A stretch of 64,000 bases of DNA from Xiphophorus maculatus (GCF_002775205.1 NC_036445.1:28817953-28881952), one strand, 5' to 3'. Counted from the stretch's first letter, positions 49,085-61,829 are shown. The notes: generated by a model not told the origin, from the letters alone. Program-made: numbers and translations.

Positions 49085-49123
49085 TGCCAATAAAACTTCT
49101 GCCAGTTTTATTGGCAGAAGTTT
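49085..49123. repeat. Two interlocked inverted repeats
   Basis: TGCCAATAAAAC (49085-49096) pairs with GTTTTATTGGCA (49105-49116), and AAACTTCTGCCA (49093-49104) pairs with TGGCAGAAGTTT (49112-49123). The arms overlap, so the two hairpins are mutually exclusive. Confidence 0.85.
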
Positions 49124-49601
49124 ATAACGCTGGGGTTGAAAAGGAAAGTGAATTTTATTTTCTGTTTAGCACATCAGCCGAACCTCCCGGGTATTTGGAA
49201 CGGTGCGTTGCGGAAGCTGTGAAGAAGCAGTAATAATCTAAGGACACAAACATCAAGGCCTTCATAGCACCACTTTGATTTGTGGCTCTAATAAAATTTT
49301 TTATATCATTTCCATTCGGTTCTATAAAACCTCCTAAATGGGTATGAAGTTTTCCAACAGACAGAACAACATTTTTTATGGAACAGTTATGGTGGAACAA
49401 TGGACATCATTTGCTTCCCCTATCCAAAACCACCATTAGTGACAGTAATCCTCAGTAGTTATTTTTCGTAGCCGTAACATTCACTTACTCTACTTCCAAT
49501 AAATTCAAGCTGCTTGAGGTATGATAAACACTTTTTGGTCCGCACTGCCCACACATATAGCTTTCAACATCCATTTGAATAAAGTGACTCCTGTCTTTTA
49601 A

Positions 49602-50125
49602 AGGGGCAGTGTCATGTAAAATCAACTCTTTTAAGTTTTACATCGTCTTATAATGTTATTTCTTCATCAAAACGCATTGGTGGAGTGTTGCCTTGATTTG
49701 TGGCTGAGCAATGTGCAGAAATAACAGCATATTGTGCATAGGTTATTGATTTCATACATGATTCAGAAATCCTTTAGTGGCAACAATTCAGCTGTACAAA
49801 ATGCCTGGGTGGACCTAGCCCCGCCTTCGAAGACAAAACTCCTCATCAGAGCTACAGTTTCCGAGCTTCCGCCTCACAGAGCAGCCATAGCCCACGACTC
49901 TCCTACCCAGACTGAATAGTCTAACCACCAACAATTAGCAAACACTTAGTGGAGCTGCGCATCTGCTGACCTCATTAGAGAAGCTACTTCTCAGTGCAAC
50001 ACTGGTAGAAACGTTGTTAAAGGGTTAATAGAGGAGCCATGTTGTGATAACTTCCTGAAGGTGGAGTTTCAAAAAGAGCAGTTACCTGATTATCATGCAA
50101 AATGGCACTACATGCAAACACATAA
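49602..50125. mobile_element. piggyBac-like MITE
   Basis: TTAA (49598-49601) precedes AGGGGCAGTGTCATGTAAAA. Interior blocks GGTGGACCTAGCCCCGCCTT and GAAGCTACTTCTCAGTGCAA recur in 53350-53934 (inverted) and 12559-13400. The right boundary is approximate. Confidence 0.65.
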
Positions 50126-51789
50126 TACATTTAAAGCTATAGGAAGTCCTAGCTAAACCTGTTCCATCTGCTGGGCACATTCAGGACAGCAGGGAAATCA
50201 AAGAGACACATGTCAGTTGCCCACACAGTCCAGGCAGCAGAAAATGATTCAAAGGAGCTACAGTGTTTCCCACTTGTTGCTAAACCAGTAATGATCTCCT
50301 CTACAGCCAGCAGGAGTGGCATTGTGGATGAGTATGCATATTCATGCCCCTCTTTCCATTTGGGAAGCTCATCAGCAGCTACAGGGATGACAAAACAAGA
50401 AGGGGCGATTATAACAAAATGAGGCTGCACATGTCGATTCAGGTGATAATTTCTGTTCTGCATTTAGAATGGGTCCAGCTGCGGCTGCTGGTCAAAGAGA
50501 CGGACAGTGAAACGCCGTCGTTTGTCTTTCATGGGTTTCCATTGATCCCTGCTGTGAATAAAGGAATGATGAATGCGATTCATCTTCTATGTGGCTGTGT
50601 TTGTAATATAAAATTCAGATCTGGTCTGTTGCAGTATGCTACCCAGATTTTCACTAAATTGTTGTTTGATTCCAAACTACAACTTCTTTTGCCATGAACA
50701 TCAAAGTGAATAAGTATTTTTTGTTTAGTGAAAGCTGATTAAAAGCTGCATTAATCCAGAAATTCTCCATAATTTTGAGTTTGTGTTTGAGTCGGTGCTG
50801 TTCCCCTGGTTTGTGTGCAGCCATGACACAAAGCCTCATGTGAATAATATTGAAACAGACAATATCGAGCATTTTGAAATACTTTGTCAGGATCAATCAC
50901 TGGCTACTTATGCCTGTGTGAAATAGTTTCTATAAACATACTTATTCAGCTATTTCAAAAGATGTTGTAGCTGTTTGAATAATTTAGATGCAAAATTGAC
51001 AAGTGGCCAACAGGACCTTGGCAGGGTCTTCCAGTCTTTATAAATAGCCCAGAGCAACGCAAATAATTTAGTTTGGATATATTTTTAAGTTAAAAACAAA
51101 AAACGAAGGACTTTTGATGTTTCCCACAATTCAATATTTCACCTGAGGGAGAGAAACTGTCAGAACAAGCAGAGTTTTCCTGAGGAACGTCTGGCTTGTG
51201 AAAACACAGCAGATCAGCTCCGAACTGACAGCCAAACATGCAACAAGCTGACGCAAGTACAGAAATCGATTGAAAAAAAAACTTTGCATTGCAAGTGTAT
51301 CTTCCTTTTCTTTTGAAAGATTTCCGCCTGCTGCATACGTTGTTATGTTTCCAATTTTTTTCATGGCGACGCCTCAATATTCAAAGCTCTGTTCTGTGAC
51401 GAACAGAGGTTTGCTAGATACAGAAATGACCTCACTGTCATCTGTTCAGAAAAGAAGACTGGGCAACCAAATTTGTACTCCACCAGCTCCTTCAACACCG
51501 TTAAAAAGTCACATAAATTAAAAATCATAAATAAAAAGAACAAACAAAAAACCCACTTTTATCTTATGCGTTAAAAACTACACAAAAGCTTCCATCATGT
51601 TGAGTTTAAAAGTCTGATGACCCTGGGATAAAAATAGTTTTTTAACACCGTTGGCCGGTCAGGGAGAAAGTTTGGAAAATGTTTAAAGCAAAGTTAGGTT
51701 AAAATACAAAACCTTCAGGTTTAAACAAGCTTGAAAAAGGAAACTACTAAGAAATGTCTAAGAAATGCCCACTTGAACCAGACAATGAG

Positions 51790-52000
51790 AACATTAGTCA
51801 GGGAAACTTGTTAAAAAAACTGAATTATTTCTGTTTATTTGCATTTTTTAATGGATTTATTGGGTAAAAAAAGGCTTATGTGGTTAAATGAGAAATCTGT
51901 ATAAAATGCCATTTTTTAAAATCTGAATAATTGATTAATTGTCAGAATAATAGATAGATTAATCGATCAGTAAAATAATATACTGTAAGTTGCAGCCATT
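51790..52000. repeat. ATTAATC-family repeat, right part only
   Basis: GCATTTTTTAATGGATTTATTG, AAAAAGGCTTATGTGGTTAAA and ATTGATTAATTGTCAGAATA match the right ends of the other copies. Confidence 0.6.
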
Positions 52001-53349
52001 CTTAGTATATGTGGGGCAGTGGGTGATTATTTTATTTGTATTGTTTCTGTTGTTGTTCTGTCTGCTTTTTATGAACCATATTTGTGGCTGAACAAATAGG
52101 ATTGTTTGATTGATTAGTAAAGTGGTGAACTAAATGGGAAAAACATCTCAAAATATTTGGCTGAGCCACTTTAGGGGATCACCAGGCTTTCAGGATTGTA
52201 ATATTGTTTCATTTTGAAGAGTATATACCACATCTTTATTCAACATCTTTTAAATTTTGGTATAGGTTTTGCACTGCAGATATATTTAACCAGATTTAGG
52301 CTAAACTTCTGCATCTCTACAGTTTTAAATGGCTTTTTTTTTGTTTCTTCCTTTATATAACACTTGTACTCAAGCTTAGCCCGCATGAAACTCGAGTCGC
52401 CAGCCACAGAATCAGTGGTACTTATGTCTTTTCACTCAGCAGATGTGGCTTTCATAGCTCTGACACGCCGACCTGTTGAGCAGGATCTGTGACTGAAGTC
52501 CTCCCCCCACCCAAACAACACCACACTGAGCCTCCAGTTAAAATAATTAACTGAGCTTTTGCTGCTCTTTTAGATGTAGCGGAGTAATAATTGGGTATTA
52601 TCTTTTTTCTTTTTTTTTTAATTGTCGCAAGTGCTGCACCTGTCTAAAAGCATTTGCCTTCCTCCACTCATTAAATCGGCCATTTTTTTCTCTCTCCCCT
52701 CTTTAAATTCCTTATCCAGCTGTAAGTCGAGTTGTTGCCGCTTTAAATTTCGATGTCAAAGCACATTTGATTCATGCCAAGCATGTAGACCTTAGTTAAA
52801 AGGCGGATTTATTGTTTTAATATGTTTGGTGTATAATTGCTGTCGTTGAAGGTAACACCGGGAGTGAAGCGGCTCCTCCAGCTCCCATCTGTATTCATTC
52901 TGCACTCGGTCCTGACTGAGTCAGCCAGCTTTCTCCGCCATAATAATCAAGACCCATTTGATGTGATTACTGTGGCGTGAAGCGGAAGAGCCAAGACGGC
53001 TGAAAGCACATTTTATTCCATATGTCAGAATAACAGGAGTAAATAGATTCCACCTTTTTATTATTTCTACAAATCTCCCAGGAGCCTGCTGGTTTGTCCG
53101 TCAGAGATGCTCTCTGGGTGAAAGCTGAAGGCTTCAGTGAGACTTCAGATGACGCTGACGTTTTCAGCCACGAATGAGGTCAGCACGTTGTTGAACCTTC
53201 ACCTCTGATGAAGAAAGCCTGGAAGAAATGAGATACATTGGGCAAAACTTTTTTTTTCCTTTCGCAGTTATACGGCACTGTCAGTGTTGATTTTACAGTT
53301 AAAAATGGTGCAGGAGCCAATGTTTTACTGTAAAAGAAAAATGTCTTAA

Positions 53350-53934
53350 AGGGGCAGTATGGTATGTTTTCTATTTTGTAGCACAATCAAGTACCTATGT
53401 TAACTTTTGTTGTTAAAAACATGCTATGTATATGAAATATGACTTAAATAAAATTTGACTTTATAATTTAACGCCTTGAAATTGGGTCGCTGTCCTTTTT
53501 TTTAAAAAAAAACTCCTGCTTTGTCTAAAACTCCTGCTTTAGGAAGTCATCACAACATGGCCCCTCTATTAACCGTTTAACAACATTTTTGCCAGTTGAT
53601 TATTTAGAAGTAGCTCACATAATGAGGTCAACAGATTTGTAGTTCCACGAGATGCTTGCTAATTGCTGCTAGCTAGTCTGAAGGAGCTGAGTTGGGGAGA
53701 GCTGCTCTGTGTTGCAGAAGTTCAGAAGCTTGGAAAATGCAGCTCAGAGAAGGAGCTGCACCTCGAAGGCGGGGCTAGGTCCACCCAGGAGTTTTGCACA
53801 GCTGAATGGTTGCCATGGAGATTAAAGGGTTTCTCAAATATGCATGTAAGAATCAAGGCAACACTCAAGGTATGAAGTGTTAATGTGAAAACATGATGTG
53901 AAGCTCAAAAAAGTCAATTTTACATAATACTGCC
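53350..53934. mobile_element. piggyBac-like MITE with TTAA target sites
   Basis: The 585-bp element is flanked by TTAA on both sides (53346-53349, 53935-53938). It starts AGGGGCAGTATGGTATG and ends TTTTACATAATACTGCC, imperfect inverted termini. Its interior, AAGGCGGGGCTAGGTCCACC, is the reverse complement of a block in 49602-50125. No coding frame. Confidence 0.85.
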
Positions 53935-54559
53935 TTAACTTATGGGGGAGGGAGGATTTTTTGTTTCCTAAAACGAACATGAAATTAATCTATAAAATGA
54001 ATGTACAATGTAAAATGTACAAATTGCAGTTTTCACCAATTAATTTATTTACAAGAACTGATTAATATACTGATTTTTTTTTTTTTACAGTGTAAGAGTA
54101 AATAATAGAAGATATTTGTGAGGGGAAACAGAAGATAGCGTGCTCCATGTTAAAGATGGTTAAACACAACAAAGAAAGAAAGTGAGAAAAAGTTTGGCAT
54201 GATAAAGGTAAAACACACACACTGAAAGATTTACTCGGCAAAAATAACTCCTACACACTTTCGCCTGAGCCCGCACTCCAGGATTTAAGAGAAAGAGGCC
54301 GAGCCGCAGTCTTATATTTTTGTCTCGGTGTAACTTTCTCCATTTTCCGGCCTCTGCCACTTTGCTTGCGCCATCGTCTATTTATGTATTCTCTCTGCTC
54401 AGTGCCTAAAATAATCCCACTAAAAGTTTAAAGAATATGGACCTCTAGAGGGATAAATGGTATGTCATATGCTGGTATGAATATTGAATATGGCATGCGA
54501 GCATCAAGTCTTCTAACCTTGAAATCTCAGTTTGTTATTGAATGCATTTTGTCCCATTA

Positions 54560-54890
54560 CATCCACAAAGTAGATGTATTTTATTGGAATTTCATGTGAC
54601 AGATTAAGAAAAAAGTAGAGCTTTATTGTGAAATGGAAGGAAAATTATGCTGTTTTTAAAGCAGGAAGCAGAAAGAAGGCCATAGTTGCAAGAAATCCAC
54701 ATGAAGTGCTTTCTTTAAAGCCAATTTGAACAAAATGGGCCAAAACTGAACCTTTCTTATTTTCCAAGGAACATAGTAATCTCAGGGTCACCCATCAGAA
54801 CACCACAGCATCAGCAGGGACAAGGAAGCTGGTCAGAGTTGAGAAACGGACAGATGGAACTAAATCCAGCCAATCCCAGACAAAATTATT
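54560..54890 (+). mobile_element. Decayed Tc1-like fragment
   Basis: CAGCAGGGACAAGGAAGCTG and GTCAGAGTTGAG followed by GATGGAACTAAATCCAGCC are typical of the Tc1 transposase region, in degenerate form. There are no open frames. Confidence 0.6.
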
Positions 54891-55214
54891 AGTATTATTA
54901 TCTTTAAAGGTCGACTTCTAAAAGCCTAAGCTGGGACTGAGTTGGTAAATAAGCTTTTATTAAGAGGTCATTGGTTTCCTTTGAAAAGCAGCATTCAGTT
55001 TTTATGCACCGCAAATCTGCAACAAACGTCCAGAAAACTGCAAAACAGCCGAAACACTGAGTTCCTTTGAATCCGGGCTAGACCCCCGCCGGTTTAGAGT
55101 TGCCTTTGATTCATAAGTACTGTAATATTGAGCAACATATTTGATGTATATTTTCTCGATGATGGCATTTGATAAAATATAATGTTTATTGCTCATTTCA
55201 TAATTCATGACTGA

Positions 55215-55290
55215 TTAGGGTGTAAAGCACTTTGAACTGCCTTGTTGCTGACGTGTGCACTCCAAATAAACTTGAATTTGAATGTAACGC
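55215..55290. repeat. Fragment of the GTTTATTTGTATAGC repeat, inverted
   Basis: GTAAAGCACTTTGAACTGCC followed by TTGTTGCTGA and CAAATAAACTTGAATTTG is the reverse complement of the opening of 32475-33300. Confidence 0.65.
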
Positions 55291-58200
55291 TGTTGTTTAT
55301 ATTGTCCCTGCTCAAATCAATTTGAAATAAATTTAAGAAAACTGTGACTGTCACAGACATGAAACTTGTGTTGAAGTTCACTTTCCGGCAAGAGAACACT
55401 GAACATGAATCCAATAACCATGTGCTGGCCCAGTCAAAGTATATATATATATATTTTTTTCCAAAATCCAATTGATAATTTGTTATAAGATCTAAACCAC
55501 GGCTATTCACAGATGTTCTTCTTCAAGGCTGAGAGAGCTTGGTGGTGTGCAGCCCTACATCATTAGTCCATCAAAGGCAACACTAAGACAAACTGGACAA
55601 CAACAACATGCAATCATAGGCTGGGACCAGAGGTCATTTTAGAAACCAGGGCATCTTTGGAGAAACCAGGATGCAAGATGAGAACTCTGAGACTCCTTAT
55701 AGTCCAGCGCACCAACAAACAACAAAAGCTTTACAGATGCTTTCTGTCCAAGGAGTGACAACACTTCTGGAGAAAATGTAAAGTCCAGCTCTAACTAGTG
55801 CTTTTATGTAGTAGTTTTCCATTTGAACTCTAAAATCCATGAGGATTTATGAACTAACTTCAGATAAATCTAAATTCTGTTGTTGCCTAGAAACAGGTAA
55901 ACCAGCTTCCTTTTAGTTTAATAACTTTAAATTAAACCCACTGACAGTTCCAATGGCTGTGATTCATGTTTGCCTCATCACCTTCACGCTGGAAGAGATG
56001 GAGCCAAAAAGAAAATGGAGCAGCTGGGCTGAAATATTTCAATTACTCAAGCAAAAACGACAGCTTTCAAATGTTTCGCTCAGTTTCTACAAATCTCAGA
56101 CCAACTTTTATATTTCTAGTTCTGTCACAAACCTCCACAGATTTTCCTTTTGAGTTGCGGTGAAGCTGAGGATTCCAACTGTGGCTCGTGTTTGGCGGAC
56201 AAAACGGTTGTTTCTCCTTTTCTGCTGTTGTGTTGGCAGAGATGAACCACGAAAAGGAAAAGCCGACAGTCACGTTCTGCATCCGTTCACACAGGGCTTC
56301 CTGCAAGTCTCCATCAAGAGATAAAAGATGTGAATGAAAGCTTGCCAAGCATGTGCAGCATATTAATGGCTTTGATTTGAAATGTAGGAGCCACTGCACT
56401 GAGAGAGAAAAAGGCTCTGATTGCTCATTTTTCTCACCAAAGACCTCCCCTCTTCCATTCATGGGAAGTGCCACGTTTCACACGGTCTGATGTACTCTAG
56501 CGTTTAAAACCATCTGTTCTGACTTTGAAAAAAATCTCTATGTATTTATGCCTACATATGACATTACATCAACACACCTCGACTTTGACTAGAAACAAAC
56601 ACATAACCTTTTGTTTCTCCCCATCTGACAGCTACTTATAATCAAATTAATCGTCTTCTGTTTTAAATCAGTTAAAATGACCAAAACAATTAAATTGTTT
56701 TAAGTCTGAGAACAGGAAAAGAGAGAATTTTACAGAATCTTGCATTAGTCTTTTTAAAGTCAGAGATTTACATGCGCTAAAGTTATTTTTTGTTTCATTT
56801 TAAGAGACCAGTAGTTTCATTACTACTGATTAAAAGTAAACTTTTTGTGATGAAGATTCAACACTTTTCGGTCAAATCTACGCTGCAGTGAAACCCCAAG
56901 GTCAATGCTTCCCCTCTGTTAAAACTAAACAAATCAGATTTAGACACATGCCATGTCACACGAAAGAGTAAAATAGCTGCATGAAAGGCTGTCCTAAAAA
57001 GTAAAGTGCTAATGTCAACAAACCACCACCATGTTTGACAACCTGTGTGCCGTTTTTACTGAAATGTTGTTCGCCAGATGTATTTTCTTGTTAATTTGCT
57101 TTCATTGATAATCTCCTGGATGAAATTAGACTACTCAAAACTAGCACGCCGTGACAAGGCAAGGCAGCAAAATATCGCTGGATAATTTCCCTTCGAGAAA
57201 GCCTTTGCTTGCGACAGATCCACAGAGACGTTGGCAAAGAGCTTTGAGGAATAGTTCCTCCTCCACAAAGAGGTGCATTAATCTCAACCACGTGGGAGAG
57301 GAATGAATCAAACGCAGCGCGTTTCCACAAAGCGCAGAAAGGGAAGGCCACAGCCTGTCGGCTCAAACAGTCACAAACAAACACACACATAAGTCTGGGA
57401 CAAAGACTCGATAAGCGTGTGCTAACGTCTTCACCCACGCTAATGACATCTGAGGAGGTGTGTTAGTGTGTCATCAGCCTCCGTTTATGTTCACCTGGAT
57501 TACATGAAGAGACACAGACAATAATTTCCACTCGCTCTCTAAATGTTGGCCACTGGAGGCCATTGAAGGGCCTGAAAATCCTGCTGGGAAATATATCGAA
57601 TGACAAAAAGGACGTTTATATAACATTACAAAGTAATTAGTCGCACAAATAAGAAGCATTTGAAGACAAAAGCTGTTATTTTATGCAACTAATCAGGAGA
57701 GAGTAAGTTGTAGGCGTGTGCTGAAGTTCTGTCAGAGCTTTTTATGATAAGAATACTCAAAGCAGCTGAACACATCCCAGCTTCCAGGATGAAGAATGAT
57801 TACAGCCGCAGAGCTCCCATCCGTTAGGGCCATTTACAAGCTCTTCTTAACTTACAATTGTTCAGAGAGAGAGAAAAAGAAATGTGATGAAATATTAATG
57901 CACTGGTTGCCTGGGAGTAAAAAAAAAAAAAACGCAAAAGAGGAAGATCTTAAACTCTTCCAGCGCAGCCTCTAGCTCCTGTTTATGTTTCCAAACAAGC
58001 GTTGTGTAACACAATACAGCCAGGAGAAGATTGCTTCCAATGATCCTTAATGTGTTCTCCAATGAAACTAAGGCCTGAAGACTTAAAGAAAATGGCCAGT
58101 GAACGACACCATCTGGATGAGAGTGGAGGGGGTAAAAGGACTGCTGTGGACTCTTATTACAAGTCCTCAGAAGTTTGTGCTGGTAATGGTTTGAAAATGT

Positions 58201-58811
58201 TTCTTTTCTTCAGACGCTGAAACTTCTCACACGAGCGCCGCCTGAATGTTTAGACCAGGTGTTTGTGAATATGTGTGAATGACAGCGGGTCAGAGAAAAA
58301 CTGGTCAGGATGTTTAAGAACGGCCCAAGAGCCTCGTCTTCCACAAACCAGAAGCTGAAATATGCACTGAAAGAAAAAGTAATTCTTTGAACTAACTAAC
58401 TTAGACATTTTTTCTATTTGTTACAGGTAATTTTATTAGTTTCGCTCAGGCTATAATTCTAAAATCTGAAATGTAGCTCGATCAAAACCTCTTCAAGCCA
58501 TCACCCAACTCAAACCCAGAATCAACAAGTGGACATGAAATTCTGAACTGCACATCTTAATCCAGGGAGCGAGATAAAAATTGGGGTCATACTTTGATCA
58601 ATTTTGCAGTGTTCTACACATACACTTGATCACGAAACAAAGGCTATTGATGAGGCAGAAGAAGTAATTATTCATGTTCAATGATTAAACTCTGTTCACG
58701 CTGGGGGGCAATTTGGTGCATTTAGGAAGTTCTTTGCCTAAATGAATTCCTCTGCTTGGTTCAACTACAGCTGAACCTCTAAAGCTGTGGGTAGTTTTAC
58801 TGCATCCGAAT

Positions 58812-58834
58812 TATTATTATTATTATTATTATTG
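58812..58834. repeat. (ATT)n microsatellite
   Basis: Trinucleotide run of ATT units. Confidence 0.85.
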
Positions 58835-59094
58835 ATAAAAATGGGGGGAGGGAGGGACAACAAAATAAAGTGATGAACAATTTTAGAGACTCACATTCTT
58901 TCCTGTTTGACTGACTGGTTAAACATCTTTCATTCTTTGGTCATAAATAACTGCATTTATGTAGAATATGTAGAATACGTTTTATTTTGTGGAAATTCAA
59001 TTCTTACACCACTTCCTTTTCAAAGACACTTTCTAGGTGAATAATTCTAGGAAAGGTGTCTCGGCTTCATGTTCCCCCCCTGATTCAAGCTTCG

Positions 59095-59445
59095 GCATGG
59101 GTCCGTTTGTGTTGGGGCGTTTTCATAAGCAGAAGCCGGCGGTCTGCAGCGTGAGCCGCGTCGGGCTGTGTGAGAGAAAACCTTCAGTCCTTGATCCATG
59201 AAAGCCAGGCTGCTCCGCCTCTGTAGCCCTGGCTTTGTGCTCAGCCTGCCGAGGCCGTTAACGATGCAGCAGGTGGAGGTGAGAACACCTTCCTTTCTCC
59301 CCCCTCCGACACATCAATGTCCACGTTTTTAAAGGAAGAACTGCAAAGCGGAATCTGCGTCATTTTGGCTCGGCCAGTTCCCGAAACCCCCTGAACGTAA
59401 AAGTGTGCCGATGGGTTAATGCATCCTGGGAAATGGAGTTTGAGG
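59095..59445. promoter_or_regulatory. CpG-rich promoter-like patch with ZNF143-type motif and exon-like ORF
   Basis: On the minus strand, AACTCCATTTCCCAGGATGC (59421-59440) matches the ZNF143/THAP11 promoter motif. Nearby, 59198-59278 on the plus strand is an ATG-started 27-codon open stretch ending exactly at a good donor (GAG|GTGAGA). Its translation is basic and hydrophobic (MKARLLRLCSPGF, then SLPRPLTMQQVE), compatible with a mitochondrial or signal leader. I do not recognise the gene and see no downstream exon in the window. Confidence 0.35.
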
Positions 59446-60364
59446 AGGCGCGGAGGAATGGTCAACTATAGCAGCAGAAATATAACAATAAGTACCTTGG
59501 GAAATATTTGTTAAACTTTACCACATTTTGCCACGTTGCAACTACAAACTACAATCTATGTAGTTGATTCTGTGTTGATCATTTGCCAAGTCACCAACAA
59601 GCTGCAGCTGTAGGGTCACGATGTCTCACTGTGTAGGAGACAGGAGGGGGGGAATTGATTTCATATCAGATCGAAAGGCTAATAAACAGATTCATAAACA
59701 CAAAAACGAAGGATATTATATCCATTAATTTCAATTTGTTTCAGCTAGATTGAGGGCCGGCAAAAGACAATGCGAGCTAAGCGGCCACCAGGGGGCCCCC
59801 AAGAGCACCAAACTAGCATGGTAGACAAATATACATATATTTTAAGCAACATTGAACATTGCAGACTAAATGCTATTGCACATGGAAAAACAATTTATGT
59901 ATTTAAATTGTTTTGGCTGCTGGCCCTGTAGGGGGAAAATAAGTTATTAAATTTAGTGTTTATCAGCTACTCTCAAATAGTTTTAAAAAAATGGCCCACT
60001 TAATTACTACTCTGCATTTCAAACTCCAAATGATTTTACTTAAGCTTACTCGTGTAAGCTTAAAATAGTCATAATAGCACTGGTATAATGTATGCTAATT
60101 ACAAATGATGATAATGAGATGCAGTAGCTTAGGAATGATAAATCATCTGGTGTTGACATGTTGGTAAAAGAAAAAAAAAAGATGCTTTGGGCCCCAAAAA
60201 GGCTTGGACCGGCCCTGGCTAGACTTATAAACGCACAATATAATTCTAGCAATTTCCCCCCAGTGATTACTGCTTTTATTTATTTTTAATTTTTTTTCCC
60301 AGTTAACCAAAAATGCTTTCTCAATTTCAACTGAAGTTATTTCGTTGGGTTTTGGTAATCTATG

Positions 60365-60739
60365 TGTCATGAAACGGTGTTGTGTAGGTGGTGAGGCAGA
60401 CGCTGTAGACCCAGGCTGAAGTAAGTAAATGATTTTAATGATGAATGTCCAGTGCAACACAGTCCGACATGGTCCCATACAAACGGGCAGCACGGCCGAG
60501 CGGAAGCCAGGGCTCGACGCCGGTAGCAACCGTTAAACAACGGACGAGACGACGGACTGACAGGCTAGACGCCAAAAGAGACGAGGACCCGACCAAGACA
60601 CAGACACACAGGTGACACTAAATACACAGGAGGTATTTAGGGAAACTAGAAACACCTGGGAGTAATCGAGGGGAGAACAGGACAACACGGAGACACAGGA
60701 AACTCAAAATAAACACACAGAAAAACACGGAACACGACA
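60365..60739 (-). mobile_element. Solo LTR with 5-bp target-site duplication
   Basis: The 375-bp element starts TGTCATGAAACG and ends AACACGACA, so it has TG...CA ends within short inverted termini (TGTC / GACA). It is flanked by CTATG on both sides (60360-60364 and 60740-60744). The minus strand carries an ATTAAA-like signal near its end, giving the orientation. No internal region is present, so this is a solo LTR left by LTR-LTR recombination. The superfamily is undetermined. Confidence 0.82.
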
Positions 60740-60864
60740 CTATGATGACCTCGCAACGTAAATGTTTTATTAATGACGCATTAAAGTCAAAACATGTTGA
60801 GGGGACGCTTTAAAAAAAACAACACCTCTTTGGTTTTCGGTTGATGACCTCTAGCAGGCGCTCT

Positions 60865-60991
60865 GTCTGCTTTGCGCGCCGGGTTAGTTGGTGATTCCCT
60901 GCGCGCCGTGGCTGAGCTGCGCGCCTCGCCCCTTCAGCACCATGCTGAGATCACATCGGGAGGGCGGTGCAGAGGAGAGGAAGAGGAGGAG

Positions 60992-61046
<55 letters not shown>

Positions 61047-61552
61047 GCTACGTGTTGCTGCGCAGCAACAGATAGAAAGAAGACCCAGAGAGGAACACAG
61101 AGTGGAATTCCCCACTGCTCAAACAGAAGCGGCTGTCAGGGCGTATCAGTCCTGTTTTTCATTCCTTTCTTTTCTTTTTTTTTTCATTTAGGCTGCCAGA
61201 ATTCACAGAAATAAATCTACAGCCTACCTGTAGCTGGAGGCGCTGCCAGCCCCCCCAACTCCACGAATGAAGGCTGTGAGAGCCGACAGCTGCAGCAGCA
61301 GCAGCAGCAGCACCAAGCCTTCGGGTGCATTCAGACACTGAAAGGAGCGGATAGTGTTCTCTGTCTGGAGGCACCGCTCTCTTTAACAGCGGCTCCTCTG
61401 GAGCGGTGTCGCCCTCTTTCTGTTTGGTAGAAACTGGAACCAGTTTGGAGATCGGAGGACAGAGGTCCAGAGGTTGCCCTCTGACTGCGATGAGCCGCCG
61501 CTAAAAATGAAAAGTGTTTCGGAGAAATCGGTGAACCGATCGACCGTTTGAA
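60865..61552 (+). promoter_or_regulatory. kcns2: kcns2 CpG-rich promoter/leader exon with upstream ORFs
   Basis: This CpG-rich stretch ends at a strong donor GTAAGT (61553-61558). The matching acceptor TTTCAAG ends at 61925, two bases before the start codon, implying a leader exon and a 373-bp intron. Within it are a GA microsatellite (60992-61043), an AGC repeat (61290-61312) and short upstream ORFs at 61267-61341 and 61507-61551. The transcription start is not determinable, so the leader length is inferred. Confidence 0.55.
60975..61043. repeat. (GGA)n/(GA)n microsatellite
   Basis: GGA units followed by a long GA run, in the presumed kcns2 promoter or leader. Confidence 0.9.
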
Positions 61553-61819
61553 GTAAGTTCTCTTTGTTTCAACAAGCTCCAGAAACAAGCAGCTCTTCTT
61601 TGTCTTTTGGAGTAGAGGCTTGGAAAGCAACGCGTTAGTTTAGGTATCTAAGTATGGAACCAGTTAATTAAAGCATCAAAGCATTATCACTGGTGCAGTT
61701 TAACTAACTTATGCTTTCTCCTTGTCTGTGAACGTGTCTTCTCCTTCAATGTGTTTGGTCTGCCACTCTGTCTCTCTTTGTTTTTTTCTTTCCATCCTTT
61801 CATTTTGTGCGCCCCGCAT

Positions 61820-61829
61820 CTCTCTCTTG

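Larger units (their letters stand above)
48498..59090. other. Intergenic region between nipal2 and kcns2
   Basis: No protein or RNA gene is supported. It contains two piggyBac-like MITEs, ATTAATC-family and Tc1 fragments, and non-repetitive tracts (about 50180-50580, 52480-53170, 57090-58100) whose even composition suggests possible conserved non-coding elements. The last is a guess without alignment. Confidence 0.45.
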
